Below are positions 21,684-31,625 of a DNA stretch of 64,000 nucleotides, one piece after another. Each line of letters begins with the position of its first letter. Position 1 is the first letter of the stretch. This DNA comes from Tritrichomonas musculus (Eukaryota; Parabasalia; Tritrichomonadida; Tritrichomonadidae), in assembly GCA_039105265.1 (NCBI GenBank), contig JAPFFF010000016.1, positions 2,542,001 to 2,606,000 of the forward strand, written 5' to 3'. A program made the translations under genes and the position numbers. The notes under the pieces are model-generated. The model worked only from the letters and a program-made list of their open reading frames with translations, was not told the DNA's origin and did no database searches.

Positions 21684-21859
21684 TTAGAGTTATTTTTTAA
21701 TGGCCGTGAACTAAACAGGTAATTATTTAAGGCATTAGAAGTATTAGGTATTGGAAAGTCAGTTAAATCTAATGTAAAATTATTTGCTACTTCATCGGCA
21801 TCTCTCTCTATAGTTTGCATGTGTGTTCTATTTTGTTGTGTGAGTAAAGGGACTCTCAT
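21684..21859 (-). pseudogene. Virus-like ORF fragment beside the Polinton insertion
   Basis: A minus-strand piece with ATG at 21857-21859 (MRVPLLTQQNRTHMQTIERD, later NNFTLDLTDFPIPNTS). It abuts the right end of the Polinton remnant, while a same-strand piece abuts the left end, so the Polinton appears to have inserted into an older ORF. No family can be named with confidence. Fossil. Confidence 0.4.
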
Positions 21860-21868
21860 GCCAAAGTT

Positions 21869-22712
21869 TTGTATGTTTGCATATATACTAAAGGTGATGA
21901 AGAGATAACCATAGAGAGAGCTATAAAGAAGTTCATTTGTCAAGCGCCCATCGGTTCAGGTAAATCTACAGCAATAAGGAAATGGATTTATAACACAGTA
22001 CCTGATAACAAGTTCATACTTATCGTCCCTACCATCAACATCGCTGCGGAGTTCTACTCTAAGTTGTATGTAGCATTGAACAACAATCACCTCGAGAATA
22101 TAGATGAAATGATAAAGTTATGTGTCAAGGAAGGTGCATTTAAGGAGTTCAAGGAAGCCATCAAACACTTTATACCTGTTGTCATAACTACATTCTCTAC
22201 CGCATCTAAGTGTCTTGGAGGAATCATAGAGCATTTCTATCACCACAAAATAGATTTCAACAGTGAATATAGACTCCTTATTGATGAAGCACACCTACTA
22301 CTAGAACACATATCGTTAATAGAGATTTGCAGAGAATTCAATAAAGTAGGCTTGATTACTGCAACAGCATCTGACATTTCTTGCCTATCAGTCTTTGAAG
22401 AATACGAGAAGATTAACCCCTTAGCTGACATCAAATACCACAGAACAATATATTTATACAAGCTGAAGAGTAAGATGGAAGAGCAAAGGGAGACTATAGC
22501 TAAGCAAGTACTCGAAGAGATAAAGAGATATGATAAGATATTAATTAAGATAGAAGATAAGAATGAATGTGAACGATTAAAGGAATGTATAGACAATGAG
22601 CTTAAGAAAGCGTTGTACAACTCTGATAAGAAGGAAGTAGAGATAAGTGATGAAGGGAAGTTTGTTAGTACGGAGGACGTTGATATAGTTATTGCTACTT
22701 CATGTATCCAAT
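21869..22712 (+). pseudogene. SF2 helicase fragment (Walker A, DEAH)
   Basis: The frame carries Walker A APIGSGKST, a motif Ia-like region (FILIVPTINIAAE), Walker B DEAH in LIDEAHLLLEH, and motif III-like ITATAS, so it is the ATPase half of a superfamily 2 DEAH helicase of the origin-binding/viral kind. It lacks a clear ATG and N-terminus: the frame enters at 21869 on a TTG, close to the divergent minus-strand ORF starting at 21859. It is interrupted at 22713 by a separate 786-bp element, on whose far side motif VI-type sequence lies. It is probably a gene of the same virus-like or large mobile element. Fossil. Confidence 0.6.
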
Positions 22713-23498
22713 TAAGCTTGTAAAATATACCCAAATGTAAAAAAAAGACCTGGTCTTGGTGATTCTTTCTGGTCTTTTGGCGATTTTAATAAATCTTTTA
22801 AAAAGTTATTTCTTATGAATTATTAAATAAAATGATTAAATGATATTTGATTAAATAATAATTCAATTAACGAATCAACATTCAATAAATTCAATGAATT
22901 TATTTAATTACTCGGCTATATATATTCATAAAAATATAAATACTATTAATATTTTAAATACATTTTATATCGGTATATATTTAAAATATAAATGAAAAAA
23001 AAATTATTTTCAATTGAAAAAATGCTTTTATTGATTTTATTATAATTTTATATCTTATTTTTTTTTTTATTTTATATATGATATTTTGAAAGCTTTACAA
23101 ATCACCATAGCCAAAAAAACCGTTTTGGTGATCTCCAAAATATATGTAAACTATTCAAAATTGAATGCTGTCGCCAAAAGCCCAAGACCTGGGCTTTTGG
23201 TGAAATCGGTTATTTGGCTTTTCATCGTCAATATAAATGAGCTTTTTATTATTATTTTATATGATATATTATACAAATCATACAATTATTTTGTAATATT
23301 CAAAAAATAACATTTTTTTACTGAGAAAATCTTATCGATTATTAATATGACTTTTGATAAAACTCATTTAATTCCTCTTTCAAATAATTCAATGGTTTAT
23401 GACAATAATAAATAACAAAATTATTTGACAATAATATGGTTACATTTGGTGATTTTTAAAACCCAAAAAACGTTTATTTCACCAAATTTACAAGCTTA
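22713..23498. mobile_element. 786-bp element with 7-bp target duplication
   Basis: Short terminal inverted repeats TAAGCTTGTAAA / TTTACAAGCTTA are flanked by the direct repeat ATCCAAT (22706-22712 and 23499-23505). Helicase-type coding sequence lies on both sides. Inside is a strong hairpin, CCAAAAGCCCA/TGGGCTTTTGG (23174-23200), and several copies of CCAAAA/TTTTGG. No transposase. A 7-bp duplication is unlike the TA-targeting elements elsewhere in the window, so this is a different superfamily. Confidence 0.65.
23174..23200. repeat. 11-bp perfect hairpin inside the 786-bp element
   Basis: CCAAAAGCCCA and TGGGCTTTTGG pair perfectly around a 5-base loop. It is among the strongest local foldbacks in this AT-rich stretch. 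Confidence 0.55.
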
Positions 23499-23505
23499 AT
23501 CCAAT

Positions 23506-23665
23506 CAGGTCAGTCACTGAAGGAAAATCTGTTGTCTATATTCAATCAAACTCCTTTAGATACAGTTTCAAGTGTAGAACAGTTCGTAGGACGAAACAGG
23601 AACGAAGACTCAACAGCTTATCTTTATATGAGAAAAGTAAAGGTACCAGTAGACCTCAGAATTGG
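23506..23665 (+). pseudogene. Helicase motif VI-type fragment
   Basis: Coding-like sequence containing VEQFVGRNRNED, which fits the Q-x-x-G-R-x-x-R motif VI of SF2 helicases, followed by AYLYMRKVKVPVD. It lies directly beyond the right end of the 786-bp element. Belongs to the old virus-like or large-element remnant. It ends at a G-rich patch (GGGGAAAAAATCCTCCCC). Confidence 0.55.
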
Positions 23666-24640
23666 GGAAAAAATCCTCCCCAGGGGAAAAAATTTTGGGG
23701 AAATGTAACCACATTTTATGTAGCGAAAAAAAAAAAAATGTGGTTACATAAAAGTTAATCTTGAAAATTTTAATTCAATGAGTTTCATTAAAAAGTTCAA
23801 ATATGAAAATTTTTATAAATGCTTTACTAGACGTCGAATCAAAATACGTCACAAAACGCCTTTCAAAACAGTACAATCAAATTTCTTCTCAAGAAACATC
23901 GCAACAAACATATTTTTACAACAAATACAACTTTTCAACATAATCATATTATCAATTATCAAATAACTTTTTCAAAGTAGCTCCTTTTTCTTCATATTGC
24001 TGATATATAAATAAACATTACATATAAATAGTATTTAACTTACTAATCACTATTTTTACGAATAAAGTTTCATTATATAATTGATTATCTTCCATACATA
24101 AAATGAGCAAGCATAAGCAGAATAAATCAATTGTATAAGTCTATTATAATATAATAAATGTGTTTTGAAATCGTATAACTCAAATTCGAATAATTAATAA
24201 TTGCATAATCGAATAATTGTATAAGAGATCATATTTCAATAGCATAACACAAATTTATACCTCAAAACAAATCGAATAAACTTATTAAATCAAAGATATA
24301 ACTTATAATCATGCATTATGACATAATCTAACAAAACTCAAAAATAAAAAAATATAAAATAATACAAAATGTTCCGCATCAATAGTACAAGTCAAATACA
24401 TCGCTCAAACATACATCTCAAACAAATAAGTGAATAATCTAATAATATATTACTATAACGAAGAAAACTTTAATAAGAAACATAACTCAGTATTAAAATA
24501 TAAACATCTTTTCTTAATAAACTTATATCAAAAAACTCATTTTCATAATTGAAGCATTATTGCGAATGACATAAAATTAAGATGTATACCTATTTTAATG
24601 ATTTATTATAACATTTATAGCCAGTTTGTTGATTGTAATT
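23666..24640. other. AT-rich stretch with a G-rich border and foldback
   Basis: It starts with G-run patches (CCCCAGGGGAAAAAATTTTG near 23680) and a foldback in which ATGTAACCACATTTT (23703-23717) is repeated inverted near 23736-23750. The remainder shows no gene I can support; a 62-codon ORF near 23778 has no recognisable features. Confidence 0.4.
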
Positions 24641-24649
24641 CCACTGATC

Positions 24650-25130
24650 TTGATTTTGAGTGAATCGATTGTTGATATAAATTTCACTGATCTTGCTGTT
24701 GAGAACTTCAATTTCTCTTTCTTTAGCTTCAACAGTGTATTGAAGTTCAGCAGTCTTGCCATTGAGTAATTCATTTCATTGATCTTGCAATTGAGTTCTT
24801 CGATCTCTCTATCCTTGGCTTCAATTGTTGATTGTAACTAACTGATCTTTCCGTTGAGAGCTTCGATTTCTCTGTTCTTGGTTTCAACTTGATTGAAGTT
24901 TAACAATCTTACCTATGAGTGATTCAATTTTAGCTGTCATCTCTCAAGATCTTGCCATTGAGTGCTTCAATTTCTCTGTTCTTGGCTTCAACTGTTGATT
25001 GTAATTCAGCGATTTGTCCATTGAGGACTTCGATCGTTGAATTCAATTCATTGATCTTGCTGTTGAGTGTTTCAATCTCTCTGTTCTTGTCTTCAATAGC
25101 GGACTGTATCTCCGCATTTATTTAATAAAA
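24650..25130 (-). pseudogene. Coiled-coil repeat gene remnant, second copy
   Basis: The minus strand encodes degenerate blocks of the same coiled-coil repeat as 16530-17075 (phrases equivalent to EIEALNGKI, STIEAKDREIEEL) but broken by several stops and small indels. Flanking DNA to 25442 also matches copy 1. No intact product is expected. Confidence 0.55.
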
Positions 25131-25442
25131 AATGATGTGGAAAAACATATCACATCAAAAGATATTGAAAATTTTCTACGTTAAGTTTACTCTCGGCGGG
25201 CTTTTTAACGTCAAATTATGATTAATCTTAAAGTTTTTTTACTCTTTACTATATTTTTGGCTTTAAATATCATATTCACAAAAATATCAACTATTTATAA
25301 AATTTGGTTTTAAATATCTTATTAAAAATAATAATAAAAAATAATTTAAATTTATTCAAATATAGTTAAATTATAAAGTTCTACATTTGTTCTATCATGG
25401 TTGGCATGCATGTTTTTTTAAATAAAAAAAAATTTTATATAA
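24650..25442. repeat. Long direct repeat, copy 2 (pair at 16530-17410)
   Basis: Same orientation and landmarks as copy 1 (GGCGGGCTTTTTAACGTCAA; CTACATTTGTTCTATCATGG). It is interrupted at 25445 by the 1.74-kb TA-flanked element. Confidence 0.75.
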
Positions 25443-25444
25443 TA

Positions 25445-27184
25445 CCCTGATCTCGCTTAAATTGGTAAAAAAAACGTATTTTCTAAAAAACGATTTTATA
25501 AGTTTTTATTTTTGAAAAAAATTGTATAGCCTATAACGATTTTTTAAAAAACGTATAAAATTAAAAAGAGCAATAATTCAAAAAGAAAAGATCATATCAA
25601 AGGAAAAATAATATAAAGTTTACATATACTTAATAATACATAATTAATATAAATATCAAGAAAAATTATGATGATAAAAATCTAATATTACCAATATTCT
25701 TTCAGAACTAAAAGAATGAGAATAATTAAATAGCCGAATAATTTAATATCACCTAATACTATAGTTTGAGATTATTATTTAATTCATGATTTATTTCTCT
25801 ATATATTATATTCTTTGGAAATTAGGCTTAGCTTAAAAAAATCGACAAGTCTGTGTTAATATAAAACAATTGTATGATTTTATATTGAATGCGCTGCGAA
25901 TAAAAGCTTAAAAAAGAAATTTTTGGAAAAAAGAATCAAAATAATTATCATATTTTGAAGTTTTACCAAAATGTAAATAACTTCACGAAAAAACTCTTGC
26001 GATATTAATAATAGTTCTTGTGAAATATTCAATCTAGCTATTTTCCAAGTATTCGACTATTTTTGATATCTTTCCAATCAATATTTGAATGCAATTTCGA
26101 AAGTTTTGCTTTGGATAATAGCTTATTCGAATTGTTTAACTTTGCTTTTTTTATAAATTCTGATTCGTGATTATTTGAAGTTATTATGTTCTCCTAAAAT
26201 AATTTTTCTTCTTAAGATAAATAAACGGATAGGAAACTTTTTGATAACTAATTTGGTCATGTAAAATCTATAGAAGAAACCATCATCTATATAAGAGAAT
26301 GCGAATTTTTGAAATATTATTTAGCGATCATTGATGCTGGAAATTAAGCTGTGAATGATATTTTTCACGAAAATTAGAGAAATCTGGAAGTTATTCATAT
26401 ATCAAGTATAAACATCATCATTTCTAGATTATATAAAGAAACTATAACATTTCAATAAAATATATTGTTGTTTTTGAGTTCTTTTATGAAAAAAATAAGA
26501 AATATCTAAATTTTGAGCATTATGTGAGAATATAATATAAAAGAGATTTAGTATAAAAGATACCTGAGTGATAAATTGATTTGAGAATAAAAGAGACTTG
26601 AGCAAAAGAGAGATCTGATAATGATAGAGATTTGAGTAAGATATTGATCAGGAAATAGGAGAGAATTGAGTATAAGAGATACTTGAGTATTAAATTATTT
26701 AGAGAATCAAATATGTTTGAGTAGAGAAAAGATTCGAGTATGAAATTAATTGCAGAATAAGAGAAATTTGAGAATTTGAGAAATTTGAGTATAATGTGAG
26801 ATTTAAATAAAAGAAAAATCTGAATATAAGAGAGATCTGAATATAAGAAAGGTCTGAATATAAGAGAAATCTGAGTATAAGAGATATCAACTTTGAGAAT
26901 TGAGGATAATAGAGATTTGAACATCAATGAGAATTCAATAGTTTTGAGATTCAAATACCTGCGAAAAATTGATTTCTGGAGATTTGAGCATCAAGAATTT
27001 GCAAGAAGCAAAAGCTAATATAGATAGATTAATAAATTTTTTTTGGCCATTACAAAAACCGTATAATTGGTTAACCTAATTAAAAAACTTCACCAAATAT
27101 AATTATAAAATTGGTTAACAAAAATGAAAAATTAAAGTTAACCGTAAAATTTTTACAAAATTACCATTTTAAGCGAGATCAGGG
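25445..27184. mobile_element. 1.74-kb TA-flanked DNA element
   Basis: Terminal inverted repeats start CCCTGATCTCGCTTAAA at both ends and match for about 24 bp with one mismatch. TA duplications flank it (25443-25444, 27185-27186). The related copy at 17.4 kb has the uninterrupted sequence AATATTCTTCTT, a natural empty site. The interior has no transposase. It contains a low-complexity stretch of ATATAAGAGAGATCTGAATA-type repeats (about 26530-26900) that leaves an open minus-strand frame by chance. Best described as a non-autonomous Tc1/mariner-like or other TA-targeting element. Confidence 0.75.
26530..26900. repeat. Degenerate short tandem repeat
   Basis: Repeated units of about 15-18 bases built on GAGTATAAGAGA/GATTTGA. 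This is why a 144-codon minus-strand frame of Ile/Leu/Phe/Ser-rich text exists here; I do not call it a gene. Confidence 0.55.
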
Positions 27185-27186
27185 TA

Positions 27187-27766
27187 TTCTTCTTTATAAA
27201 ACAAGGAACTACTTCGCGTGTATAAAGCAATACATAAATATAAGCAATACAGTATTTTAATTAGTGGTAGTTAAAATGAATGAATTAGACAGTTAATAAA
27301 AGAGAAAAAATATTCCTATTTCCCCATTTGGGGAAATGGGGAGAATTTCCCCAAAGTAAATTTGGGGAGAAATTTGAATAGAATTTGAATGGTTTATTTT
27401 TGGGGAAAATCTCCCCAGAGATTTTTTGGGGAAAACGGTCGCTTTATAAATTTTTTTTATTTGATTTATTATCTGATCAAATAGTAAAAATAATAAATAG
27501 TAAATAATAAATAAAAGAATTTTTTTTAAGTAGAAATGTATGACTTATATAAAAATTAAAAGATTGTTTTTCAAAGTTGAATTATTATCTTAACATTTCC
27601 TTTCAATTTTATTTTTTTTTTTTTTTTCTGAAAAAAAAATTGATTTTTTGATTTAATTCTTAAAAACAAACAAATCGAAATAATTTGATACAAATATATA
27701 TAGAGTATTTGGCCCTATTATGTAAAGTTTCTCGATATATCAAAAGATTTTTCATTTTTTAATAAT
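27187..27766. other. Spacer with strong G/C-run foldbacks
   Basis: Between about 27318 and 27440 there are several complementary CCCC/GGGG blocks (TTTCCCCATTTGGGGAAA; TTTTGGGGAAAATCTCCCC). This is remarkable in such AT-rich DNA. The rest is A/T runs without genes. Confidence 0.45.
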
Positions 27767-28192
27767 TTGAATGCATTCCCCATGCTCCCCAAGCTGGGGA
27801 ACAAAAATTTGGTTATTTGGGGAATATTCAGAGGTGTAGTACCAGAAGAGAAGTTTACATACAAGGTAGCCAAGAACAGATATAAAACAAGACTAAACCA
27901 ACTGAGAGCAAATGCATGGCAATCAATGGACAAAGATTCATGGGTAAGATATATGAGTAAGATTGGAGAAGTTATTGTTGAAGAGACAGAACAGGAAGAA
28001 GAAATAAAGAAGGATACAGTAATGATAAATGAAAATGACTTAAATAGAGAGTTTAATGGCAAGAAACAGTTATATCAGCACTTTGGGTTTAAAAACGAGC
28101 AGGATGTGCCAGAGGGATATGAAATAAGAAGTAAATATAACAGAGAGAAAGGTAAAATGCAAAGAGTATATAATTTAGTTAAGATAGAGTAA
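27767..28192 (+). CDS. Hypothetical protein fragment, element-associated
   Basis: An open frame of 141 codons whose first codons (TTG start) overlap a G-rich border; credible coding text begins about 27820. It is basic in the first half (KNRYKTRLNQLRANAWQSMD), acidic in the middle (ETEQEEEIKKD) and ends VYNLVKIE. No family is recognised. It lies in the same orientation as, and shortly after, the helicase fragments. It may be the tail of that same helicase gene or a neighbour in the element, but this cannot be settled here. Codon use is less A/T-biased than the surroundings. Confidence 0.35.
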   Translation: MNAFPMLPKLGNKNLVIWGIFRGVVPEEKFTYKVAKNRYKTRLNQLRANAWQSMDKDSWVRYMSKIGEVIVEETEQEEEIKKDTVMINENDLNREFNGKKQLYQHFGFKNEQDVPEGYEIRSKYNREKGKMQRVYNLVKIE

Positions 28193-28229
28193 ACAATTCA
28201 ATAAAAATAAACGTAAACCATTCAATTAT

Positions 28230-28785
28230 ATATTTTTATTTTATGAAGCAATCCAGCAATCATTTCAATCTATTCGACACTATTCATTCATTCAAATAAG
28301 AGGTCAAATGCATTTATGAGAAATAACACTTACAATAATATTCACAACAAGGCCGTTTCATTCATTTGTTCATTCCATTCAATTTGTTCAATAAGGTCAT
28401 TTCAGTTCGTTTAATAGGGTAGTTAATTTGCTTAATGCTATCATTCATTCAATTCCATTCGACATCATTCATTCATTCGATTCTATTCGTTCAATAACAC
28501 TTATAATAATATCACAACAAGGTTAATTCATGTCAAATAAAGGTGACGAAAATCGGGTGAGAATTCACCTCTTCACCCATGACTATATTTTTCAAATAAG
28601 AGGCCAATTCATTCAATTCCTTTCATTCAACATTATCATTCATTTCATTCAATAATTAGATTCGTTCAAGTACTAAGGTTAATTCAATAACAGGTGACAA
28701 AAATCACCAGAGACTTTAATAATGACAATCATTTAATAATCAATAATGTTCCTTGTTCCTAGATGTTCCCGGATAAATCGTTTCC
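28230..28785. repeat. Interspersed ATTCATTCAA-rich repeats
   Basis: A 550-base stretch built from many copies of CATTCATTCAATTC-like words. It also has duplicated blocks: AATAACACTTA(T)AATAATAT with CACAACAAGG (about 28325 and 28494) and TCAAATAAGAGG (28296 and 28592). No coding signal. Probably a non-coding repeat region of the surrounding large element. Confidence 0.5.
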
Positions 28786-28904
28786 TAAAAAATGGAGCGG
28801 ACAGAGGACAGAAGACAGAAGACTCATCTTGCACCTTATACTTTTAACCATGAAAGAACATCTTTGTTTAATATTATTCCAGCGATGACAAAAATAATAT
28901 ATTA

Positions 28905-29168
28905 TCAGATCAACTCATTCAAGACTTCATTTAATACACCAAGGCACTTATCATTAACAGTATTCTTCTTGTCCACTATTAGTATTATATTATTATTTCG
29001 TTTAGTAAACTTATACCCTATTATATTAAACTGATTATTAAGCTCCTTAGGTTTAAACTGAGCGTAATACGGATTATTCTTTATTAACTTTCTTAATGCT
29101 TTAATTTCATTTCGCTTAATTAGTTCTCCAATAAAATTAAGTAATATATCTTTTTCACTAACCTCAAA
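28905..29168 (-). pseudogene. C-terminal part of an unidentified ORF, split by mariner
   Basis: The minus-strand frame ends at a TGA (28905-28907) and contains GELIKRNEIKALRKLIKNNP, then KFTKRNNNIILIVDKKNTVN. It begins exactly at the mariner insertion (29169). Related text occurs in the small ORF at 5824-6207. No known family; probably an element-borne protein. Confidence 0.4.
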
Positions 29169-29170
29169 TA

Positions 29171-29198
29171 TAGGGTGTCCAGAAAAACCGTAGCATCA
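29171..29198 (+). repeat. Mariner left terminal inverted repeat
   Basis: Starts TAGGGTGTCCAGAAAAACCG; 28 bp, matching the right end with a single C/T difference. Confidence 0.9.
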
Positions 29199-29366
29199 GA
29201 AGCTGTGATGATAATTTAAATATAATTTTTATATTTATTGTTAGTATTTCATGAATTATGTTTATATTATAAAAAGAGTTTTATTTGTACTTTCCTATAA
29301 CAAATTATATAAATTTGAAATAATTCAAAAAAATTAAATTAAAAAAATACGTTTATTTTTTTTATT

Positions 29367-30386
29367 ATGAATTTTGATTTCCGATCAATTGTTCTTTTTC
29401 TACATATTAAAGGAGAAGAACCAAAAAAAATCCAAAGTGAAATAAATGATACTTTTCATAAGAATATAATTGGGTATTCAACAGTTACCAAATATATCCG
29501 TGAATCAAAAATTCCTTTAAAAAGTGACGCCAATGTAAAAGAAGATATAAAATTGGACCATTTTCATTTACATCAATTAATTTTAAAGGTTCTAAAGGAT
29601 TATCCTTTTTCATCTATTAGAGAAATTTCTGAGATCACAAGCATTCCAAAATCAAGTGTATATGATATGCTCACTCGTGAACTTCATTTTGTTTTGGTTC
29701 ATTTAAAGTGGGTTCCCCATTTTTTAAATTCATCTCAAAAAGTTGCAAGGGTGGAAATTTCAAAAAGCTTATTGAAAACACTTCAAAAAGCTAGCCATCA
29801 AAACTATATTTTTTTTTATACAGGTGATGAGTCTTGGTTTTATTTATCCACAGATTACGAAATACAATGGATTGAAGAAGGAGAAAAACCTGCTACAAGA
29901 GCAAAAAAAATGATTGACTCCAGAAAATTTATGTTGTCAATATTTTGGAACCCACAAGGATTTCTTATTGTGGACATTTTACCAGAACACCAAAAGTTTA
30001 ATGGTGATTATTTCATAAATAATATATTAGAAAAGATTTATAAAAAAACAGCTCATTTACGAGAAAATGAAAAAAGAAAAATAACTTTACATTTTGATAA
30101 CGCCCGACCACATACTGCAAGAAAAGTTATGAGATATATGGACGCTCACCATATGAAGAGAGCCCCTCATCCCCCTTATTCGCCAGATATTGCTGCCTCA
30201 GACTTTTATTTATTTGGCTATGTAAAAGATCAGCTGAAAGGAATCAAATTTGAGACAGCACAACAGCTTTTTGATAAGGTCATTGAAATTTTACATCAAA
30301 TTTCTATTGAGACATTAAAACGTGTTTTTCTCGATTGGCAAGAAAGACTCAAAAAAGTTATTAAATCAAATGGTGAGTATATTTAA
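29367..30386 (+). CDS. Mariner transposase
   Basis: A 339-residue protein of typical length for mariner transposases (about 330-350), starting at ATG 29367. The N-terminal half has two helix-turn-helix-like segments (about residues 7-45 and 70-110; SIREISEITSIPKSSVYDML) that would bind the TIRs. The catalytic DD34D triad is visible: first Asp in YTGDESWFY, second in LHFDNARPHTA, third in PPYSPDIAASDFYLF, the mariner signature. No stop or frameshift is seen, so it could encode active enzyme. It catalyses cut-and-paste transposition into TA sites. The single ORF sits 170 bp inside the left TIR, which probably contains its promoter. Confidence 0.95.
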   Translation: MNFDFRSIVLFLHIKGEEPKKIQSEINDTFHKNIIGYSTVTKYIRESKIPLKSDANVKEDIKLDHFHLHQLILKVLKDYPFSSIREISEITSIPKSSVYDMLTRELHFVLVHLKWVPHFLNSSQKVARVEISKSLLKTLQKASHQNYIFFYTGDESWFYLSTDYEIQWIEEGEKPATRAKKMIDSRKFMLSIFWNPQGFLIVDILPEHQKFNGDYFINNILEKIYKKTAHLRENEKRKITLHFDNARPHTARKVMRYMDAHHMKRAPHPPYSPDIAASDFYLFGYVKDQLKGIKFETAQQLFDKVIEILHQISIETLKRVFLDWQERLKKVIKSNGEYI

Positions 30387-30436
30387 TAAACAATTTATTA
30401 ATATATTTTTTATTCTTTTATATTTGTTTAGTGATG

Positions 30437-30464
30437 TGATGCTACGATTTTTCTGGACACCCTA
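30437..30464 (-). repeat. Mariner right terminal inverted repeat
   Basis: Ends TTTTTCTGGACACCCTA; reverse complement of the left end apart from one base. Confidence 0.9.
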
Positions 30465-30466
30465 TA

Positions 30467-30962
30467 TATTCATTTAAATAAAAACAAAAACAAAGTTAAT
30501 AACATAAATCAGCAAAAACTTTATTCCTTCTCATAGTTGGTTGATAATAATAAACAATTTCTTTATCTTCATCGTCATCTTCTTTATCTTTATTTTGCTT
30601 AATTACTTCGTTAATTATTTCTTTAGTAAGTTTCTTTTGGTCTTTTCTTTCCTTTTCTTTCTTTAGGTACTCATTTATCTGTTGCAATTCTTGTAGTATC
30701 TGTAAACTGATATAAATTGGATCCAGATTAAGGTGGTGATTGAACTTAGGGCTGCATAAAGGAGGTGTTCGTCTTCTCTTTTTGTATCTTGTTCGTCATC
30801 TTCGTCATCTTTATTATTTGTATTATCGCTAGAGGCTTCTTCGTCTTGTTCTCTTTTTGTATTATCTCGTTCGTCATCTCTTTTTATATTATCTTCATTG
30901 TCGGCATCTTCATCATCGCTTACTTTTAATGCATTTCTTTCAAAAATAGTCTGTACTAACAA
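30467..30962 (-). pseudogene. Acidic ORF pieces upstream of the mariner insertion
   Basis: Two minus-strand frames: 30675-30962 (very acidic, with runs such as DDEDADNEDN and KDDEDDEQDTKRED) and 30496-30687 (KKEKERKDQKKLTKEI, then acidic, then VYYYQPTMRRNKVF). They share orientation with 28905-29168 across the mariner, so the transposon probably landed in this gene. Charged, low-complexity text with no recognisable domain. Likely part of the old large element in 18-31 kb; treated as a fossil. Confidence 0.35.
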
Positions 30963-31625
30963 CTTTTTGAGATATAACTTTCAAAAAGTTTGTTTATTTT
31001 CGATTTCCAGGCATGATATGCAATATTTTGGTATAAATTATCTAATTTTAAAATCATTTATTTTTAACTTTTATCCAGAAGATGAAATTGAAATTACTAA
31101 TCTGAAGCTTAAATAGTGAAATATCTGCAGAAGGTATCATAATTTAGGTTCTGGAAGCTTATAATATGAGATTTCTCCCAAAAAAATGTTCAACATTTCT
31201 AAATCTCCGAAATATAGCTGGTAATTCCCATGTGGTAGGAACTCACAAGCTAAAATTCCAAGGTATAGACTGAGAACATCCCTACGAAAGAAGTTCAAGA
31301 TCTAAGTTCTCGAGTTCGTGCAAAAAAAAGTGGAAAATTAATAGAACTGCTTTTCGGTTTTACTATGTTCGCTGTTTCTATGAGTTTCATCAAGTATTTT
31401 TTTCTTAATATATTCTATGTGCTTTTTCAAAAAATTGAACTAAATTGAATGCATAATAATGATCGTTATTTCTAAAAAAGTTTGAATTTTTGAATAATGC
31501 CCTTTGAAAAAGTTGCTCCATGAATTTTTTAGACTTATCTCAAAAATTGATAAAACTCATATAACTTTTCAATATAAAAACACAATTTTAATTTTGTGTT
31601 TTTATTTGTCCGATTGGAATCGCCC
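30963..31625. other. Non-coding spacer
   Basis: Slightly less AT-rich than average between 31100 and 31320, but no frame or RNA gene is convincing. Confidence 0.4.

Larger units (their letters stand above)
29171..30464 (+). mobile_element. Mariner transposon, whole
   Basis: A 1294-bp Tc1/mariner-superfamily element. The inverted repeats begin TAGGGTGTCCAGAAAAA at both ends and match over about 28 bp with one difference. TA target duplications lie at 29169-29170 and 30465-30466. It carries a single intact 339-codon transposase gene. Its size, TIR length and transposase resemble the mariner family known from Trichomonas vaginalis (Tvmar). Intact ORF and TIRs suggest recent insertion. It interrupts a minus-strand ORF of another element. 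Confidence 0.92.

Noticed and set aside
22240-22734. 164-codon minus-strand frame
   Set aside because: Antisense of the helicase, which carries Walker A, DEAH and other motifs on the plus strand.
26520-26954. 144-codon minus-strand frame rich in Ile, Leu, Phe and Ser
   Set aside because: Arises from degenerate short repeats inside a transposon interior; no motif or start signal.
28792-29034. 80-codon plus-strand frame
   Set aside because: Antisense to the minus-strand ORF piece ending at 28905, which has the better coding signal.
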